A DNA stretch of 64,000 bases from NCBI GenBank assembly GCA_965221985.1, contig OZ244928.1:1-64000 (forward strand), written 5' to 3'. The position numbers were made by a program, and so were the translations under genes. The DNA is from J054 sp965221985. GTDB lineage: Bacteria; Pseudomonadota; Gammaproteobacteria; Steroidobacterales; GCA-2729495. Shown piece by piece: positions 1 through 8,553 of the stretch. The notes under the pieces are model-generated. The model had not been told where the DNA came from. It saw only the letters and a list, made by a program, of their open reading frames with translations, and did not search any database. Every line of letters starts with the position of its first letter. Position 1 is the first letter of the stretch.

Positions 1-881
1 GAAGAACCGCTGAGAATCCAAACAATGGGATCTTGTCCAACGGCGATGGCGACGTGGGCAAATTTATCGCCGCGCTCCTTCTTCTTCATGAATGCCTTCC
101 AAGCACCCTGATTGGGCTCGGGATTCACGCCTAACTTGCGTGGCCCCTTAATCTCGCAGCGATAGGTACCAAAATTCTTGCCCAGGTCTTGATCATCGGT
201 AAATACCGACCCCGTGTTGACGTAGCGGGCAGAGTCAGCGGGATTCGATTTCACGAAGTGAAATTTCGTAATGTCGATATCATCACCGGTTAACACAACC
301 TCTTTGACTGGCGCTTGATCGGCGGCAATTTCAGCTGGGGGCAGCATGGGAAACTTACCGTCGTTCTTGTTCAAGATATCGACCAGGTGCGCCATCACCC
401 GGCGATAGGTTTCCTTGCCATGCCCCGGAATCGGGTCGAGACCAAAAACGATAGCCTCGGTATCCCAGTGACCTTGGTTATTAATGACCACGGGGCCCTC
501 GACCCATTTCCCGTCAATCTTTACTTCTTCGGCAATGACGGCGGGCGCCTCGTACATGCCCAGGCAATCCATCATTCGGTAAGCCAGCGCCGTCATTTCA
601 TAGGCGTCCTGATCCAGACGCTTGATGCGCATCACGAGACCCCGGCGCTCAAGATCCTGCATCCACTCGCGCAAAGTATCGTGCGGAAACATGGAGTCGT
701 ATTCCGCTGCGCCTTTTGCCACCGTGTTGGCGGCCTCATCGGCCGAGACCATCGCATCGGCACCAGAGGCAAACAAGTTAGAACCCGCGAATGCGGCGGT
801 CCAAGCCATAAGCTGCCGCCGACCCAAGGCGCCGATCTCATCATTGGCGGAAGGCTCTTGTTGCTTGTTTCTGTCTGACAT
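1..881 (-). CDS. UbiD-family (de)carboxylase with Tat-like leader, partial
   Basis: About 293 N-terminal residues are visible and the C-terminal part lies beyond the left edge. The segment with GTYRCEIKGPRKLG, and the later AVGQDPIVWIL stretch, match the prenylated-FMN-binding half of UbiD decarboxylases, which need prFMN made by UbiX. Known members (de)carboxylate aromatic or alpha,beta-unsaturated acids; the substrate here cannot be told. The ATG at 881-879 follows a GGAGAG ribosome-binding site. Residues 18-43 hold a GRRQLM twin-arginine-like motif, a hydrophobic run and Ala-rich cleavage-like sites, which is odd for a normally cytoplasmic enzyme. The fold call is firm; export is inferred. 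It diverges from the YgjP-like gene across 193 bp. Confidence 0.8.
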   Translation of the reverse strand, partial: MSDRNKQQEPSANDEIGALGRRQLMAWTAAFAGSNLFASGADAMVSADEAANTVAKGAAEYDSMFPHDTLREWMQDLERRGLVMRIKRLDQDAYEMTALAYRMMDCLGMYEAPAVIAEEVKIDGKWVEGPVVINNQGHWDTEAIVFGLDPIPGHGKETYRRVMAHLVDILNKNDGKFPMLPPAEIAADQAPVKEVVLTGDDIDITKFHFVKSNPADSARYVNTGSVFTDDQDLGKNFGTYRCEIKGPRKLGVNPEPNQGAWKAFMKKKERGDKFAHVAIAVGQDPIVWILSGS

Positions 882-1074
882 GCGGGTTCTCTCCGTCTAC
901 CGTGGTCGCGCACACGGCAGGATGAATCAGACTGGGACCGCGATCAAGTTTCGCTTACGCGCCCGCCGGCCCGTGGCGGGGCACCCTAGTGCGCTGCGGG
1001 CATGCGCGCCGTCGGTGTATAACGTTCATATTCCCTAGGTTCTTTTGCCGCGACATCAGCTAAGATGACTCGCC

Positions 1075-1809
1075 ATGCAGCTTTCATTGGATTATCCCGA
1101 CTTACCAAGCTACCGCGTGCGAGTATCGCCGCGCGCGAAAAGAGCGAGTGTCACGGTTTGCTTGCACGAAGGTATCGTGGTGACTCTGCCCAAACGCTTC
1201 AGCGAACGGCGCGTGCCAGCACTGCTCAAAGAATGGCAACCTTGGCTACAGCAAAGAATTCGTGAACTCCAACAGCAGCGCGAAATGCTACCGGCAGAAA
1301 ACACACAAGCCGTCCCGGATCACATTAGCCTGCTGGATGGCGCGAGGCGATATCGGGTTAGGCGTGGATCCGATTCACCGCAGCCGGTGCGAGTACGCGA
1401 ACAAGCAAGCCAGCTTCTTCTCAGCGGCAATACAAGCGATGAACGGAAATGCCGGGTTGCACTGCAACGCTGGCTCGCGCGCACGGCAAAACGGCATCTG
1501 GAACCGCTCACCGAATCACTCGCGCATCAGCATAAATTCAAGTACAAACGCGTGAGTATCCGTGGGCAGCGCACACGCTGGGGTAGCTGCTCAACCACGG
1601 GCACCATTAGTCTCAACTATTATTTAATGTTTCAAAAACCCGAGTTGCTGCGCTGTGTGGTGCTTCATGAACTGTGTCATACACGCCATATGAATCATGG
1701 AGCGCGGTTTTACGCTTTGCTACACAAGCTGCTGCCTGACTGCGATCGGCTAGATGCTGAACTCAATGAGGCCTGGCGATGGATACCACGCTGGGCCTGG
1801 CTACGCTAG
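1075..1809 (+). CDS. YgjP/DUF45-type M48-like metallopeptidase
   Basis: A 244-residue protein with the diagnostic C-terminal block of the YgjP (DUF45) family: RWGSCS at about 168-173, then HELCHTRHMNHG, giving the zinc site H198-E199-x-x-H202 with a third ligand near H208. Family members are predicted zinc peptidases with a SprT-like fold and poorly known substrates. There is no signal peptide, so it should be cytoplasmic. The ATG at 1075 fits the family N-terminus (QLSLDYP... beta-rich domain). It stands alone: the upstream gene is divergent and the next gene downstream is 446 bp away, with stem-loops in between. Confidence 0.85.
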   Translation: MQLSLDYPDLPSYRVRVSPRAKRASVTVCLHEGIVVTLPKRFSERRVPALLKEWQPWLQQRIRELQQQREMLPAENTQAVPDHISLLDGARRYRVRRGSDSPQPVRVREQASQLLLSGNTSDERKCRVALQRWLARTAKRHLEPLTESLAHQHKFKYKRVSIRGQRTRWGSCSTTGTISLNYYLMFQKPELLRCVVLHELCHTRHMNHGARFYALLHKLLPDCDRLDAELNEAWRWIPRWAWLR

Positions 1810-1841
1810 CGATTCAATACCCGTAGACTACCGCAACAAAA

Positions 1842-1867
1842 AAGGCCCGGGCTAAGTGCCGGGCCTT
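1842..1867 (-). terminator. Stem-loop with T-tract on the minus strand
   Basis: A perfect 9-bp stem (AAGGCCCGG / CCGGGCCTT) with an 8-nt loop. On the minus strand it is followed by a run of T residues (bases 1841-1836 are A-rich on the plus strand); on the plus strand there is no T-tract. It looks like an intrinsic terminator for leftward transcription, or a poor bidirectional one for the rightward YgjP-like gene. Confidence 0.55.
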
Positions 1868-1936
1868 CGGTGTCTTGCAACTTTTAGGAGGATAGTCTTG
1901 CAATCTCATCACTTCGATAGGCTGGCTCAGAAGGCG

Positions 1937-1974
1937 GCGCTGAAGTGCTAGGGGGAACAATTCAGCGCCTTTTC
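1937..1974 (+). terminator. Rho-independent terminator, rightward
   Basis: A 9-bp stem GGCGCTGAA (1937-1945) / TTCAGCGCC (1962-1970) with a 16-nt loop, followed by TTTTCTTC. It could end transcription of the metallopeptidase gene 127 bp upstream or of a short RNA starting after the first hairpin. Confidence 0.6.
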
Positions 1975-2088
1975 TTCGCGTCCTTTAGGAGAAGGGGGGC
2001 TCCTGTCAGACCGTCAATTCCGTGCAGCTTTCTCTCTGGCGATGGGTGCATCCTAGGGACTCGCGCCTAAACAGGGCATTTCAGCAAC

Positions 2089-2104
2089 ATTAACATTTGT
2101 TAAT
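2089..2104. promoter_or_regulatory. Palindrome upstream of the two-component operon
   Basis: ATTAACA-TT-TGTTAAT is a perfect 7-bp inverted repeat with a 2-bp spacer, about 150 bp before the response-regulator start, in an AT-rich zone that also contains GTTAAC at about 2119. OmpR-family regulators often autoregulate, but they usually bind direct repeats, so the binding protein is unknown. Confidence 0.4.
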
Positions 2105-2255
2105 ATTTAGACTGGCAAGTTAACTTCCTGTTTTTATTAATAATTAGTAAACTAGCCCTGGCGCGAAAAGCCATTCAACATCACTCTGGCCCAGCCAAGC
2201 ACACCCCTTTGGCAGGGTTCGCGCACACCAGCATCGTTCAGGAGCCAGGCAAAGC

Positions 2256-2933
2256 ATGCGGATATTAGTCATCGAAGACGACAGCAGTGTTTCCGGATTC
2301 GTTTGCCAAGGGCTGCGCGAAGCGGGGCATGCCGTTGATTTTGCTGATAATGGCAAGGACGGCTTGTTTCTGGCGACGACAGAGCAATACGATGCGCTGG
2401 TTGTTGACCGCATGCTGCCAGGCGTCGACGGTCTCTCTATCATCCGCACCATACGCGCCTCGGACGACGCCACGCCGGTGATCATCCTCAGCGCACTCGG
2501 ACAAGTCGACGACCGAGTTAAAGGATTGCAGGCTGGCGGCGACGATTATCTCACTAAGCCTTTCGCGTTCAGCGAGCTCGAAGCTCGCATTGATGCCCTG
2601 GTGCGCCGCTCCAGAGGCGGAGCCGCCGCGGAAACGAACTTGATCGCCGGTCCCCTGGAGATGGACCTTCTAAAACGCGAGGTTCGGCGTGATGGTGAGT
2701 TAATCGAGCTCCAACCACGCGATCTCAAGTTATTAGAATACTTAATGCGTCATGCCGGACAGGTCGTAACCAGAACAATGCTGTTGGAAAACGTTTGGGA
2801 CTACCACTTTGATCCCCAAACCAATGTCATCGACGTTCACATTAGTCGTCTCCGAGCGAAAATTGACAAAGGTCGAGAAAACGCCTTGATTCAAACCGTG
2901 CGTGGCGCCGGCTACAAGCTAGATACTGACTAG
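2256..2933 (+). CDS. OmpR/PhoB-family response regulator
   Basis: A 225-residue two-domain regulator. The receiver domain (1-120) has acidic pocket E7-D8-D9, phosphoacceptor D51 in VVDRMLPG and K101 in LTKPF. The C-terminal winged helix (about 125-223) ends with the typical DVHISRLRAKID and VRGAGYKL motifs. It should bind promoter DNA when phosphorylated by its partner kinase, whose GTG start overlaps its TAG stop by one base (TAGTG), indicating translational coupling. The target genes are not evident; the nearby copper genes lie in a separate unit. Confidence 0.93.
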   Translation: MRILVIEDDSSVSGFVCQGLREAGHAVDFADNGKDGLFLATTEQYDALVVDRMLPGVDGLSIIRTIRASDDATPVIILSALGQVDDRVKGLQAGGDDYLTKPFAFSELEARIDALVRRSRGGAAAETNLIAGPLEMDLLKREVRRDGELIELQPRDLKLLEYLMRHAGQVVTRTMLLENVWDYHFDPQTNVIDVHISRLRAKIDKGRENALIQTVRGAGYKLDTD

Positions 2934-4315
2934 TGCGTATTGCCGAGCAAATTCGCACCACCACCTTTCTGGTGGCCCTCAGATACATGGTGCTGTTTTT
3001 CGTCTCGGTCACTATTTTGATGGCGATTATCAACTGGGCCATTGTGGAATATGTCCGGGAGCGGGATGACAGCACCGTGATGGCAGCGATTCAATCCTTT
3101 TCGGCCCTGCATCAGCAAGCTGGGATACCGGCCGTAGCCACGGTCATGCGAGCCTGGCAATCAGCAGAATCACGTAGCGAGATGCTCTTCGCATTAGCGG
3201 ACTCCCAATTTCTGCTACGCGTCGGCAATATGCATTCATGGCCTGACATGGAAGCTGTAGATGATGGCTGGGTTAGATTTAGCTATTCCGCGAGCGAGGG
3301 CAATAGTATAGGCGCGCGCGGGCGTCTTATCGCCCTGGGCCGAGATGCCTGGTTGTTGGTAGCCCATGAAAAAAGTGACCTCGGCGGGCTGAACAAAGTC
3401 CTTGATCGCGCCTTCGTTCTTATTCTTGGCAGCACCCTTCTGCTCGCGCTAGTAGGCGGCTTACTGATGAGCAACAACGTCTTGCAACGCGTGAGTGAAA
3501 TTAACTTGATTAGCCGAAAAATCACCGCCGGAGATTTTTCGCTGCGCATGCCCACTGGCAAGAGCCGCGATGAATTCGACGAGCTCTCTCGAAATCTAAA
3601 CGACATGCTCGAGCAAATTCAAAGTCTGCTTGAGAGTATCCGGCACATATCAGACGACATTGCCCACGATTTACGCACCCCACTCACTCGCCTGCGTAAT
3701 CAACTAGAAAAACTGCGAAATCGATCCAGCGCCGAAGATGCTGAGGAGATTGATGCCTGTTTAGAAAATGCTGATCAACTGCTGGCCACTTTCGCATCTT
3801 TGCTGAGCATAACCAGGATTGAATCTGGAGCAAGCGACGCCAGCCTGGTGTTTATGGACCTCTGCGCAGTCGCCAGGGACGCGTGCGAGCTTTATCAAGC
3901 CTTGGCCGAAGACAAAAATATTGACTTAGTTTGCAACGCACCCGATGTTTTGAAAATTCGTGGCGACAGAAATCTGGTTTTCCAGGCATTGACCAATTTG
4001 TTAGACAATGCCATCAAGTACACGCCCAATGGTGGCGAGTTACGCCTTGAGATCGCAGAATCCGAAGAGCGAATTGTCCTTACAGTACGCGATTCCGGAC
4101 CCGGCATTCCCGAGGAGCTGCGAGAAAAGGTACTGCAAAGATTCTATCGTCTGGATGAAAGCCGCTCAGCGCCCGGGGCCGGCTTGGGACTGAGTTTGGT
4201 CAATGCCATCGCCCGGCGCCACAAGGCCGAGCTCAGCCTGGGTGATAATCGCCCCGGTCTGCTTGTCTCGCTGAGCTTTCCAGTTCTGGAAAGCACCGAA
4301 TCAATCAATGCATAG
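2933..4315 (+). CDS. Sensor histidine kinase, partner of the OmpR-type regulator
   Basis: 460 residues starting at GTG, overlapping the regulator stop. Two membrane segments (about 14-40 and 159-180) bracket a periplasmic sensor region of roughly 118 residues of no recognised type. A HAMP linker follows (about 181-235), then HisKA with phosphoacceptor H245 in DDIAHDLRTPLTRLR. The HATPase domain has an N box (NLLDNAIKYTPNG), a G1 box (DSGPGIP) and a G2 box (GAGLGLSLV). It should autophosphorylate and pass phosphate to the upstream regulator. The signal is unknown. Confidence 0.93.
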   Translation: MRIAEQIRTTTFLVALRYMVLFFVSVTILMAIINWAIVEYVRERDDSTVMAAIQSFSALHQQAGIPAVATVMRAWQSAESRSEMLFALADSQFLLRVGNMHSWPDMEAVDDGWVRFSYSASEGNSIGARGRLIALGRDAWLLVAHEKSDLGGLNKVLDRAFVLILGSTLLLALVGGLLMSNNVLQRVSEINLISRKITAGDFSLRMPTGKSRDEFDELSRNLNDMLEQIQSLLESIRHISDDIAHDLRTPLTRLRNQLEKLRNRSSAEDAEEIDACLENADQLLATFASLLSITRIESGASDASLVFMDLCAVARDACELYQALAEDKNIDLVCNAPDVLKIRGDRNLVFQALTNLLDNAIKYTPNGGELRLEIAESEERIVLTVRDSGPGIPEELREKVLQRFYRLDESRSAPGAGLGLSLVNAIARRHKAELSLGDNRPGLLVSLSFPVLESTESINA

Positions 4316-4320
4316 CAATC

Positions 4321-4683
4321 ATGCTTATTCTACTCGATGAACTACCCGATCAGGTTTTGGGCGTGAGGGCGGAGGGCCGGGTAACAGCAGAGGATTACAA
4401 AGAAATTCTTTGGCCAGCCCTTAATCAATGCCTAGAAGAGTCTGACGAAATAGACTTGCTATTTCACCTCGGCGAGGACTTTACCAAGTTCACGACGACT
4501 GCATTGTGGGATGACGCTCGCTTGGGTTTTTATCATCTGCATGAATTTCGACGGGTTGCCGTAGTAACCGATGTTGCTTGGCTAGCATCCATGGTGACAG
4601 CAGCAAACAAGATCGTAGATGCGCAACTCAGGGTTTTCGCGAATTCGGAAGTTAAAGCAGCCCGCGAATGGCTTTGCAGCTAA
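4321..4683 (+). CDS. STAS/SEC14-type SpoIIAA-like protein
   Basis: A 120-residue soluble protein that fits the SpoIIAA-like (STAS/SEC14) family: an N-terminal beta strand, a central acidic LLFHLGEDFTKF region, a helix with FYHLHEFRRVAVVTD, and a C-terminal VFANSEVKAAREWL helix. Family members are small single-domain proteins of unclear role, possibly binding lipids or nucleotides. It starts 5 bp after the kinase stop and so is probably co-transcribed, but no biochemical link is shown. Confidence 0.75.
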   Translation: MLILLDELPDQVLGVRAEGRVTAEDYKEILWPALNQCLEESDEIDLLFHLGEDFTKFTTTALWDDARLGFYHLHEFRRVAVVTDVAWLASMVTAANKIVDAQLRVFANSEVKAAREWLCS

Positions 4684-4686
4684 GCA

Positions 4687-5526
4687 ATGGAAATGCACAG
4701 GAACCGAACACAAACAAATGACGGGTACTCCTTGGCCGATAGGGTGGAATGCGTCTTGCCGCAACGACCGAACCGGACTTGTGCCAACTTGCAGCCAAGC
4801 TATTTCATTCGCCGTCAAGTACGACGCCTGCTTATAGCGCTACTCATCGTGATAGTCTGCGGCTGCGGCAATCCGGAAAAATCCTGGGAATTGGCAGAAC
4901 GCGAAGATACCAATCAGGCTTATCTTGCATTTCTAGCCAAGTACCCGGAGGGTGAATTCGCCGACCGGGCCCGTGCCCGTATTGGTGAATTGAAGGAAGA
5001 GAACGCCTGGGAGCGTGCCCAATTTCGTGATCGCGTTGACAACTATGAGCGATATCTACAGCGTTACCCCAGTAGCCAGAACTCCGTTTCGGCCCAAGCA
5101 CGGATTACCGAATTACGGACAGAGGCCGCGTGGGAAACTGCCCGGGAAGATGGCTCGCTGGAATCGCTACGGAATTTCCTAGAGGCGTATCCTGACGCGC
5201 CCCAATCAGCACCCGCTCGAGAAATGATCGCAGCTATTCCCAAGGAGGAGCCAGAGCCTGAGACCTTACCGCCCCCCGAGCGAGCCGGGGAGTTTCGCGT
5301 GCAGCTTGGCGCATTTCGGACCGCCGCGGCAGCAGAACGCGAAGTCCGTCGGCTCACGGGACGTTTTGATGAACTGCTACTTGGGCCAATTCGCATTGTT
5401 ACGCCGACCGAGCATGGCAGCTCTCGTTTCTTATTGCGGTCCGTCCCCATGTCGCTGACTGAAGCACGCGGTAACTGCCAATCTCTTCAGCAGTTCGGCC
5501 AGGACTGCTTTGTAATCAACAAATAG
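4687..5526 (+). CDS. SPOR-domain lipoprotein with TPR-like repeats
   Basis: The longest frame is 279 residues from ATG 4687, but the natural start is probably further in, for example TTG 4789, which gives a short basic N-terminus, a hydrophobic run and a lipobox ending VCGC. The mature part has two or three repeats of the type YLAFLAKYPEGEFADRAR (TPR-like) and then a SPOR domain (about 205-275; FRVQLGAFRTAAAAEREV), which in known proteins binds denuded septal peptidoglycan. An outer- or inner-membrane lipoprotein acting in the cell envelope is likely. The start site is uncertain. Confidence 0.75.
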   Translation: MEMHRNRTQTNDGYSLADRVECVLPQRPNRTCANLQPSYFIRRQVRRLLIALLIVIVCGCGNPEKSWELAEREDTNQAYLAFLAKYPEGEFADRARARIGELKEENAWERAQFRDRVDNYERYLQRYPSSQNSVSAQARITELRTEAAWETAREDGSLESLRNFLEAYPDAPQSAPAREMIAAIPKEEPEPETLPPPERAGEFRVQLGAFRTAAAAEREVRRLTGRFDELLLGPIRIVTPTEHGSSRFLLRSVPMSLTEARGNCQSLQQFGQDCFVINK

Positions 5527-5531
5527 TAAAC

Positions 5532-6176
5532 GTGGCTCATCGCGACTTAGCAGATCTCCGCCGAGAATACCGTAACCGTCCACTGCGACGAACGGATCTG
5601 AAGTCGGATCCTTTCTTACAGTTCGATGACTGGTTTTCGAACGCGTTAGAAGTCGAGGCCATGGATGCGAATGCCATGTACCTATCTACGGTCAACAAAG
5701 CGGGGGCACCCTCTTCCCGGACCGTACTTCTTAAGTATTACGATCAAGACGGCCTGATCTTTTACACAAACTTGGGCAGCAATAAAGCCAAGGACATCAA
5801 CCAGAATCCCCAAGTCGCCCTTCTATTCTACTGGCACGAGGTACACCGCCAGGTGAAAATCGTTGGTAACGCCGAACGCACAGCGATTCTTGATGATGCC
5901 CGCTACTTTCTCCGCCGACCACGAGACAGCCAAATTGGCGCCTGGGTTTCGCATCAAAGCAGTGTGCTAACGGCGCGCGCGGCACTAGAATCGCAGTTCA
6001 CCCAGGCGCGCGAGAAATTTGGCGATGGTGAGATTCCCTTACCCTCATTTTGGGGTGGGTATCGCGTTGTGCCCAACATGATGGAATTTTGGCAAGGGCG
6101 GGAAAACCGACTGCACGATCGCTTTCGCTTTGACCTGCGGGATGGTGAGTGGTCGGTGGATCGCTTGGCCCCGTGA
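5532..6176 (+). CDS. pdxH: Pyridoxamine/pyridoxine 5'-phosphate oxidase
   Basis: A 214-residue FMN enzyme that oxidises pyridoxine or pyridoxamine 5'-phosphate to pyridoxal 5'-phosphate, with O2 as acceptor. The length and whole-length pattern are typical: SRTVLLKYYD and FYTNLGSNKAKDI in the FMN site, RQVKIVGNAER, PSFWGGYRVVP, and the C-terminal RLHDRF...WSVDRLAP tail. The start is GTG at 5532, only 5 bp after the preceding stop, so it closes the run that began with the two-component system. PLP made here serves enzymes such as the alanine racemase encoded further right. Confidence 0.95.
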   Translation: MAHRDLADLRREYRNRPLRRTDLKSDPFLQFDDWFSNALEVEAMDANAMYLSTVNKAGAPSSRTVLLKYYDQDGLIFYTNLGSNKAKDINQNPQVALLFYWHEVHRQVKIVGNAERTAILDDARYFLRRPRDSQIGAWVSHQSSVLTARAALESQFTQAREKFGDGEIPLPSFWGGYRVVPNMMEFWQGRENRLHDRFRFDLRDGEWSVDRLAP

Positions 6177-6305
6177 GAGCTAGTACTAATAGTTTGCAAC
6201 GCCGCAACATCAAGTTTTCATCGGATACGCAAAGCAGCAGACATTCAAGAAATGTGGGTGGTCGACTTGCATCGCGACTATCCGTAGCGGTAGATTCCAA
6301 AGAAC

Positions 6306-6710
6306 ATGTTCCGTAAACAGAAAATCTGCTACTGCGTCGCGGCGATACTATTGCTCAACGGCCTTGCCACCAATGCTGGGACCATCGAGTTAGAGACAAA
6401 GCCAGAAGCGGACATTGTGCAAGTTGATCCCATGCCTTGCGCCGACCAGGATGACCCGCAGGCTAAACACAAGAGCAGCTGTGTAAGTTTTTGCGATGGC
6501 GCGACTGCGCAAACCAGCGCGCCACTCACAGCGCTGCCCCCTTCACTTCGCTTGGACGACGGCGATACGCCGGACGAGTCTTATATCGCACAACTAACGC
6601 CGTCGCCGAAGACGATGAAGTGGACCTCAGCGCATCATTCTAGGCGCTCAGGTCCTCATTTCGATGCCTTTAGTAATCCTATTGCTAGACACGATGTCCT
6701 GCTGATCTAG
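6306..6710 (+). CDS. Small exported Cys-containing protein upstream of copA
   Basis: 134 residues with an N-terminal signal peptide (MFRKQKICYCVAAILLLNGLATNA). The mature part carries three Cys (in MPCADQD and SSCVSFCDG) and, near the end, a few His (AHHSRRSGPHF). I do not recognise the family. It sits 82 bp upstream of the CopA gene on the same strand, so a role as a periplasmic copper-binding or leader protein, as seen with small genes ahead of other cop operons, is plausible but only inferred from position and metal-ligand residues. Confidence 0.55.
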   Translation: MFRKQKICYCVAAILLLNGLATNAGTIELETKPEADIVQVDPMPCADQDDPQAKHKSSCVSFCDGATAQTSAPLTALPPSLRLDDGDTPDESYIAQLTPSPKTMKWTSAHHSRRSGPHFDAFSNPIARHDVLLI

Positions 6711-6792
6711 CACGCTCAGTTCATCCCCGCCCCTCCCAGTAAATCGTCTGCTCAAGCGGCCGATTTGACCACGGCTAATAAGGATTGAGCCC

Positions 6793-8553
6793 ATGTTCTC
6801 TCGAAGAAAATTTTTGACCACCAGCTCTCTGGCCGCCAGCTGCTGGGGTGGCCAGATCCTGCTACCCGCCTGGGCCCGCAGCGGCACCATTGGCCTGCCC
6901 CGGAACGAATTCGATTTGGTCATCCAGGAAAAGACCCTGCTCATCGCCGGTCGTGAAGCCCGGGCAACTACCATCAATGGCAGCGTGCCGGGCCCGCTGC
7001 TGCGCATGCGCGAAGGCGAAGAAGTCCGCTTGCGCGTACGCAATGAACTGAGCGTGGATAGCTCTCTTCACTGGCACGGCATACTGCTGCCACCTGAGAT
7101 GGATGGTGTGCCGGGCATTAGCTTTGATGGTATCGCTCCGGGGGAAACTTTTGAGTATCGCTATCGTCTCAAGCAAGCGGGTACTTATTGGTACCACAGT
7201 CATTCGGGTTTTCAAGAACAGGCGGGCGTGTACGCACCACTTGTTGTAGATCCGCTGCCGGGGAATGAATCCTTTCACTACGACAGTGAGCTGATTCTCG
7301 TGCTCTCGGATTGGAGTTTTGAAAAGCCTGCGCGCATCTACGACCGGCTGAAAAAACAGAGCGACTACTACGATCGCAAGCAACCCACATTGATGGAAAT
7401 GCTGCGCGCCAAACAAGGCACGCGCGATGCCCTAGGTCAACATTTGGAATGGACCCGGATGCGCATGTCCCCAAGTGACATTGCCGATATAACCGGCGCC
7501 ACTTACAGCTACCTGCTCAACGGCCACGCGGCAAGCGACGACTGGTCGGCGCAGTATGTTCCCGGCGAACGTCTCCGTCTACGGCTAGTGAATGCATCCG
7601 CCATGACTTATTTCAATTTTCGTATCCCCGGCCTGTCCATGACGGTGGTACAAGCCGATGGTCAGGACGTGACTCCGGTTAGAGTTCAGGAATTACAACT
7701 GGCCACGGCGGAAACCTACGATGTCCTCATCGAGCCAAGTGAGGCAAAAGCCTTCGGGCTCATGGCCGAGTCCATGGATCGGTCCGGCTACGCCTTCGGA
7801 ACACTGACGCCAAGCCCCCAACATAAATCTAGCCCACCCGCCCTGCGGCAACCGCCCCGGCGCAGCATGAATGACATGGGCCATGGACCAGCGAATCATG
7901 AACACCACGCCGACGCGAGCAAGGGGCGAAACGAACTTAGCACTGGCAGCCAGCATCTTCCGGAAATACACGATCGGCGAAGCGAATCAAGCTTGCCGAA
8001 GCTTGTCCGCGAAGCTGTATGGACACCAAAGCGGAGTGCGGAGGTCGCCCATGTTGTAACCAATCCTACAAACCGTTTAGCAGAACCCGGCACGGGCCTT
8101 AGCGACGCGCAGCATCGAGTGCTGACCTATGCCGATTTGCGAGCCGAGGAGGCCTTTTACGATCAGCGTCCACCAAGCCGCGAGCTCACCTTGCATTTAA
8201 CCGGCAACATGGAACGCTATCTTTGGTCCTTCGACGGTGAGCGCTCGAGCCCCCGCACCGAACCATTACGTTTCACCTTGGGCGAGCGCGCGCGGCTAGT
8301 GTTCATCAATCACACGATGATGGAGCATCCGATTCATTTGCACGGCATGTGGATGGAATTGGAGAATGGGCAGCAGCCGCGGCCCAGAAAACACACCGTG
8401 AGTGTAAAACCCGCCGAACGATTGTCCGTACTGGTAACGGCCGATGCCAAGGGCGCCTGGGCTTTTCACTGCCACCTGCTAATGCACATGAAGGCCGGCA
8501 TGATGCGGACTGTTGTGGTCGGCGATACACGCGGAGGCCCAAGCAATGTATAG
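6793..8553 (+). CDS. copA: CopA-type multicopper oxidase, copper resistance
   Basis: 586 residues with a Tat signal (SRRKFL at 3-8). Three cupredoxin domains are evident. N-terminal copper ligands are H93-W-H95 and H135-S-H137. The C-terminal set is HPIHLHG and H559-C560-H561 followed by H565 and M570, the type 1/type 3 cluster. A Met/His-rich insert (SMNDMGHGPANHEHH) near 350-370 is typical of periplasmic CopA/PcoA, which oxidise Cu(I) and bind extra copper. It overlaps copB by 8 bp. This is the periplasmic laccase-like CopA, not the P-type ATPase of the same name. Confidence 0.93.
   Translation: MFSRRKFLTTSSLAASCWGGQILLPAWARSGTIGLPRNEFDLVIQEKTLLIAGREARATTINGSVPGPLLRMREGEEVRLRVRNELSVDSSLHWHGILLPPEMDGVPGISFDGIAPGETFEYRYRLKQAGTYWYHSHSGFQEQAGVYAPLVVDPLPGNESFHYDSELILVLSDWSFEKPARIYDRLKKQSDYYDRKQPTLMEMLRAKQGTRDALGQHLEWTRMRMSPSDIADITGATYSYLLNGHAASDDWSAQYVPGERLRLRLVNASAMTYFNFRIPGLSMTVVQADGQDVTPVRVQELQLATAETYDVLIEPSEAKAFGLMAESMDRSGYAFGTLTPSPQHKSSPPALRQPPRRSMNDMGHGPANHEHHADASKGRNELSTGSQHLPEIHDRRSESSLPKLVREAVWTPKRSAEVAHVVTNPTNRLAEPGTGLSDAQHRVLTYADLRAEEAFYDQRPPSRELTLHLTGNMERYLWSFDGERSSPRTEPLRFTLGERARLVFINHTMMEHPIHLHGMWMELENGQQPRPRKHTVSVKPAERLSVLVTADAKGAWAFHCHLLMHMKAGMMRTVVVGDTRGGPSNV

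Larger units (their letters stand above)
1810..2255. other. 446-bp gene-free stretch with two stem-loops and an AT-rich promoter zone
   Basis: No convincing coding region is present. The left half has two terminator-like hairpins (1842-1867 and 1937-1974). The right half, 2080-2160, is strongly AT-rich and contains a short palindrome, and probably carries the promoter of the two-component operon that starts at 2256. An AGGAGGA ribosome-binding-like motif at 1886-1892 precedes a TTG codon, but the 52-codon frame that follows runs through the second hairpin and resembles nothing I recognise. Confidence 0.6.

Noticed and set aside
315..878. A 187-codon rightward frame
   Set aside because: It lies antisense to the UbiD-family gene, whose reading frame has clear family motifs and a good ribosome-binding site.
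1898..2056. A 52-codon frame starting at TTG after AGGAGGA
   Set aside because: It runs through the rightward terminator at 1937-1974 and resembles no known peptide.
6862..7416. A 184-codon leftward frame inside copA
   Set aside because: It is antisense to a well-supported multicopper oxidase gene, has no recognisable motifs and no good start.
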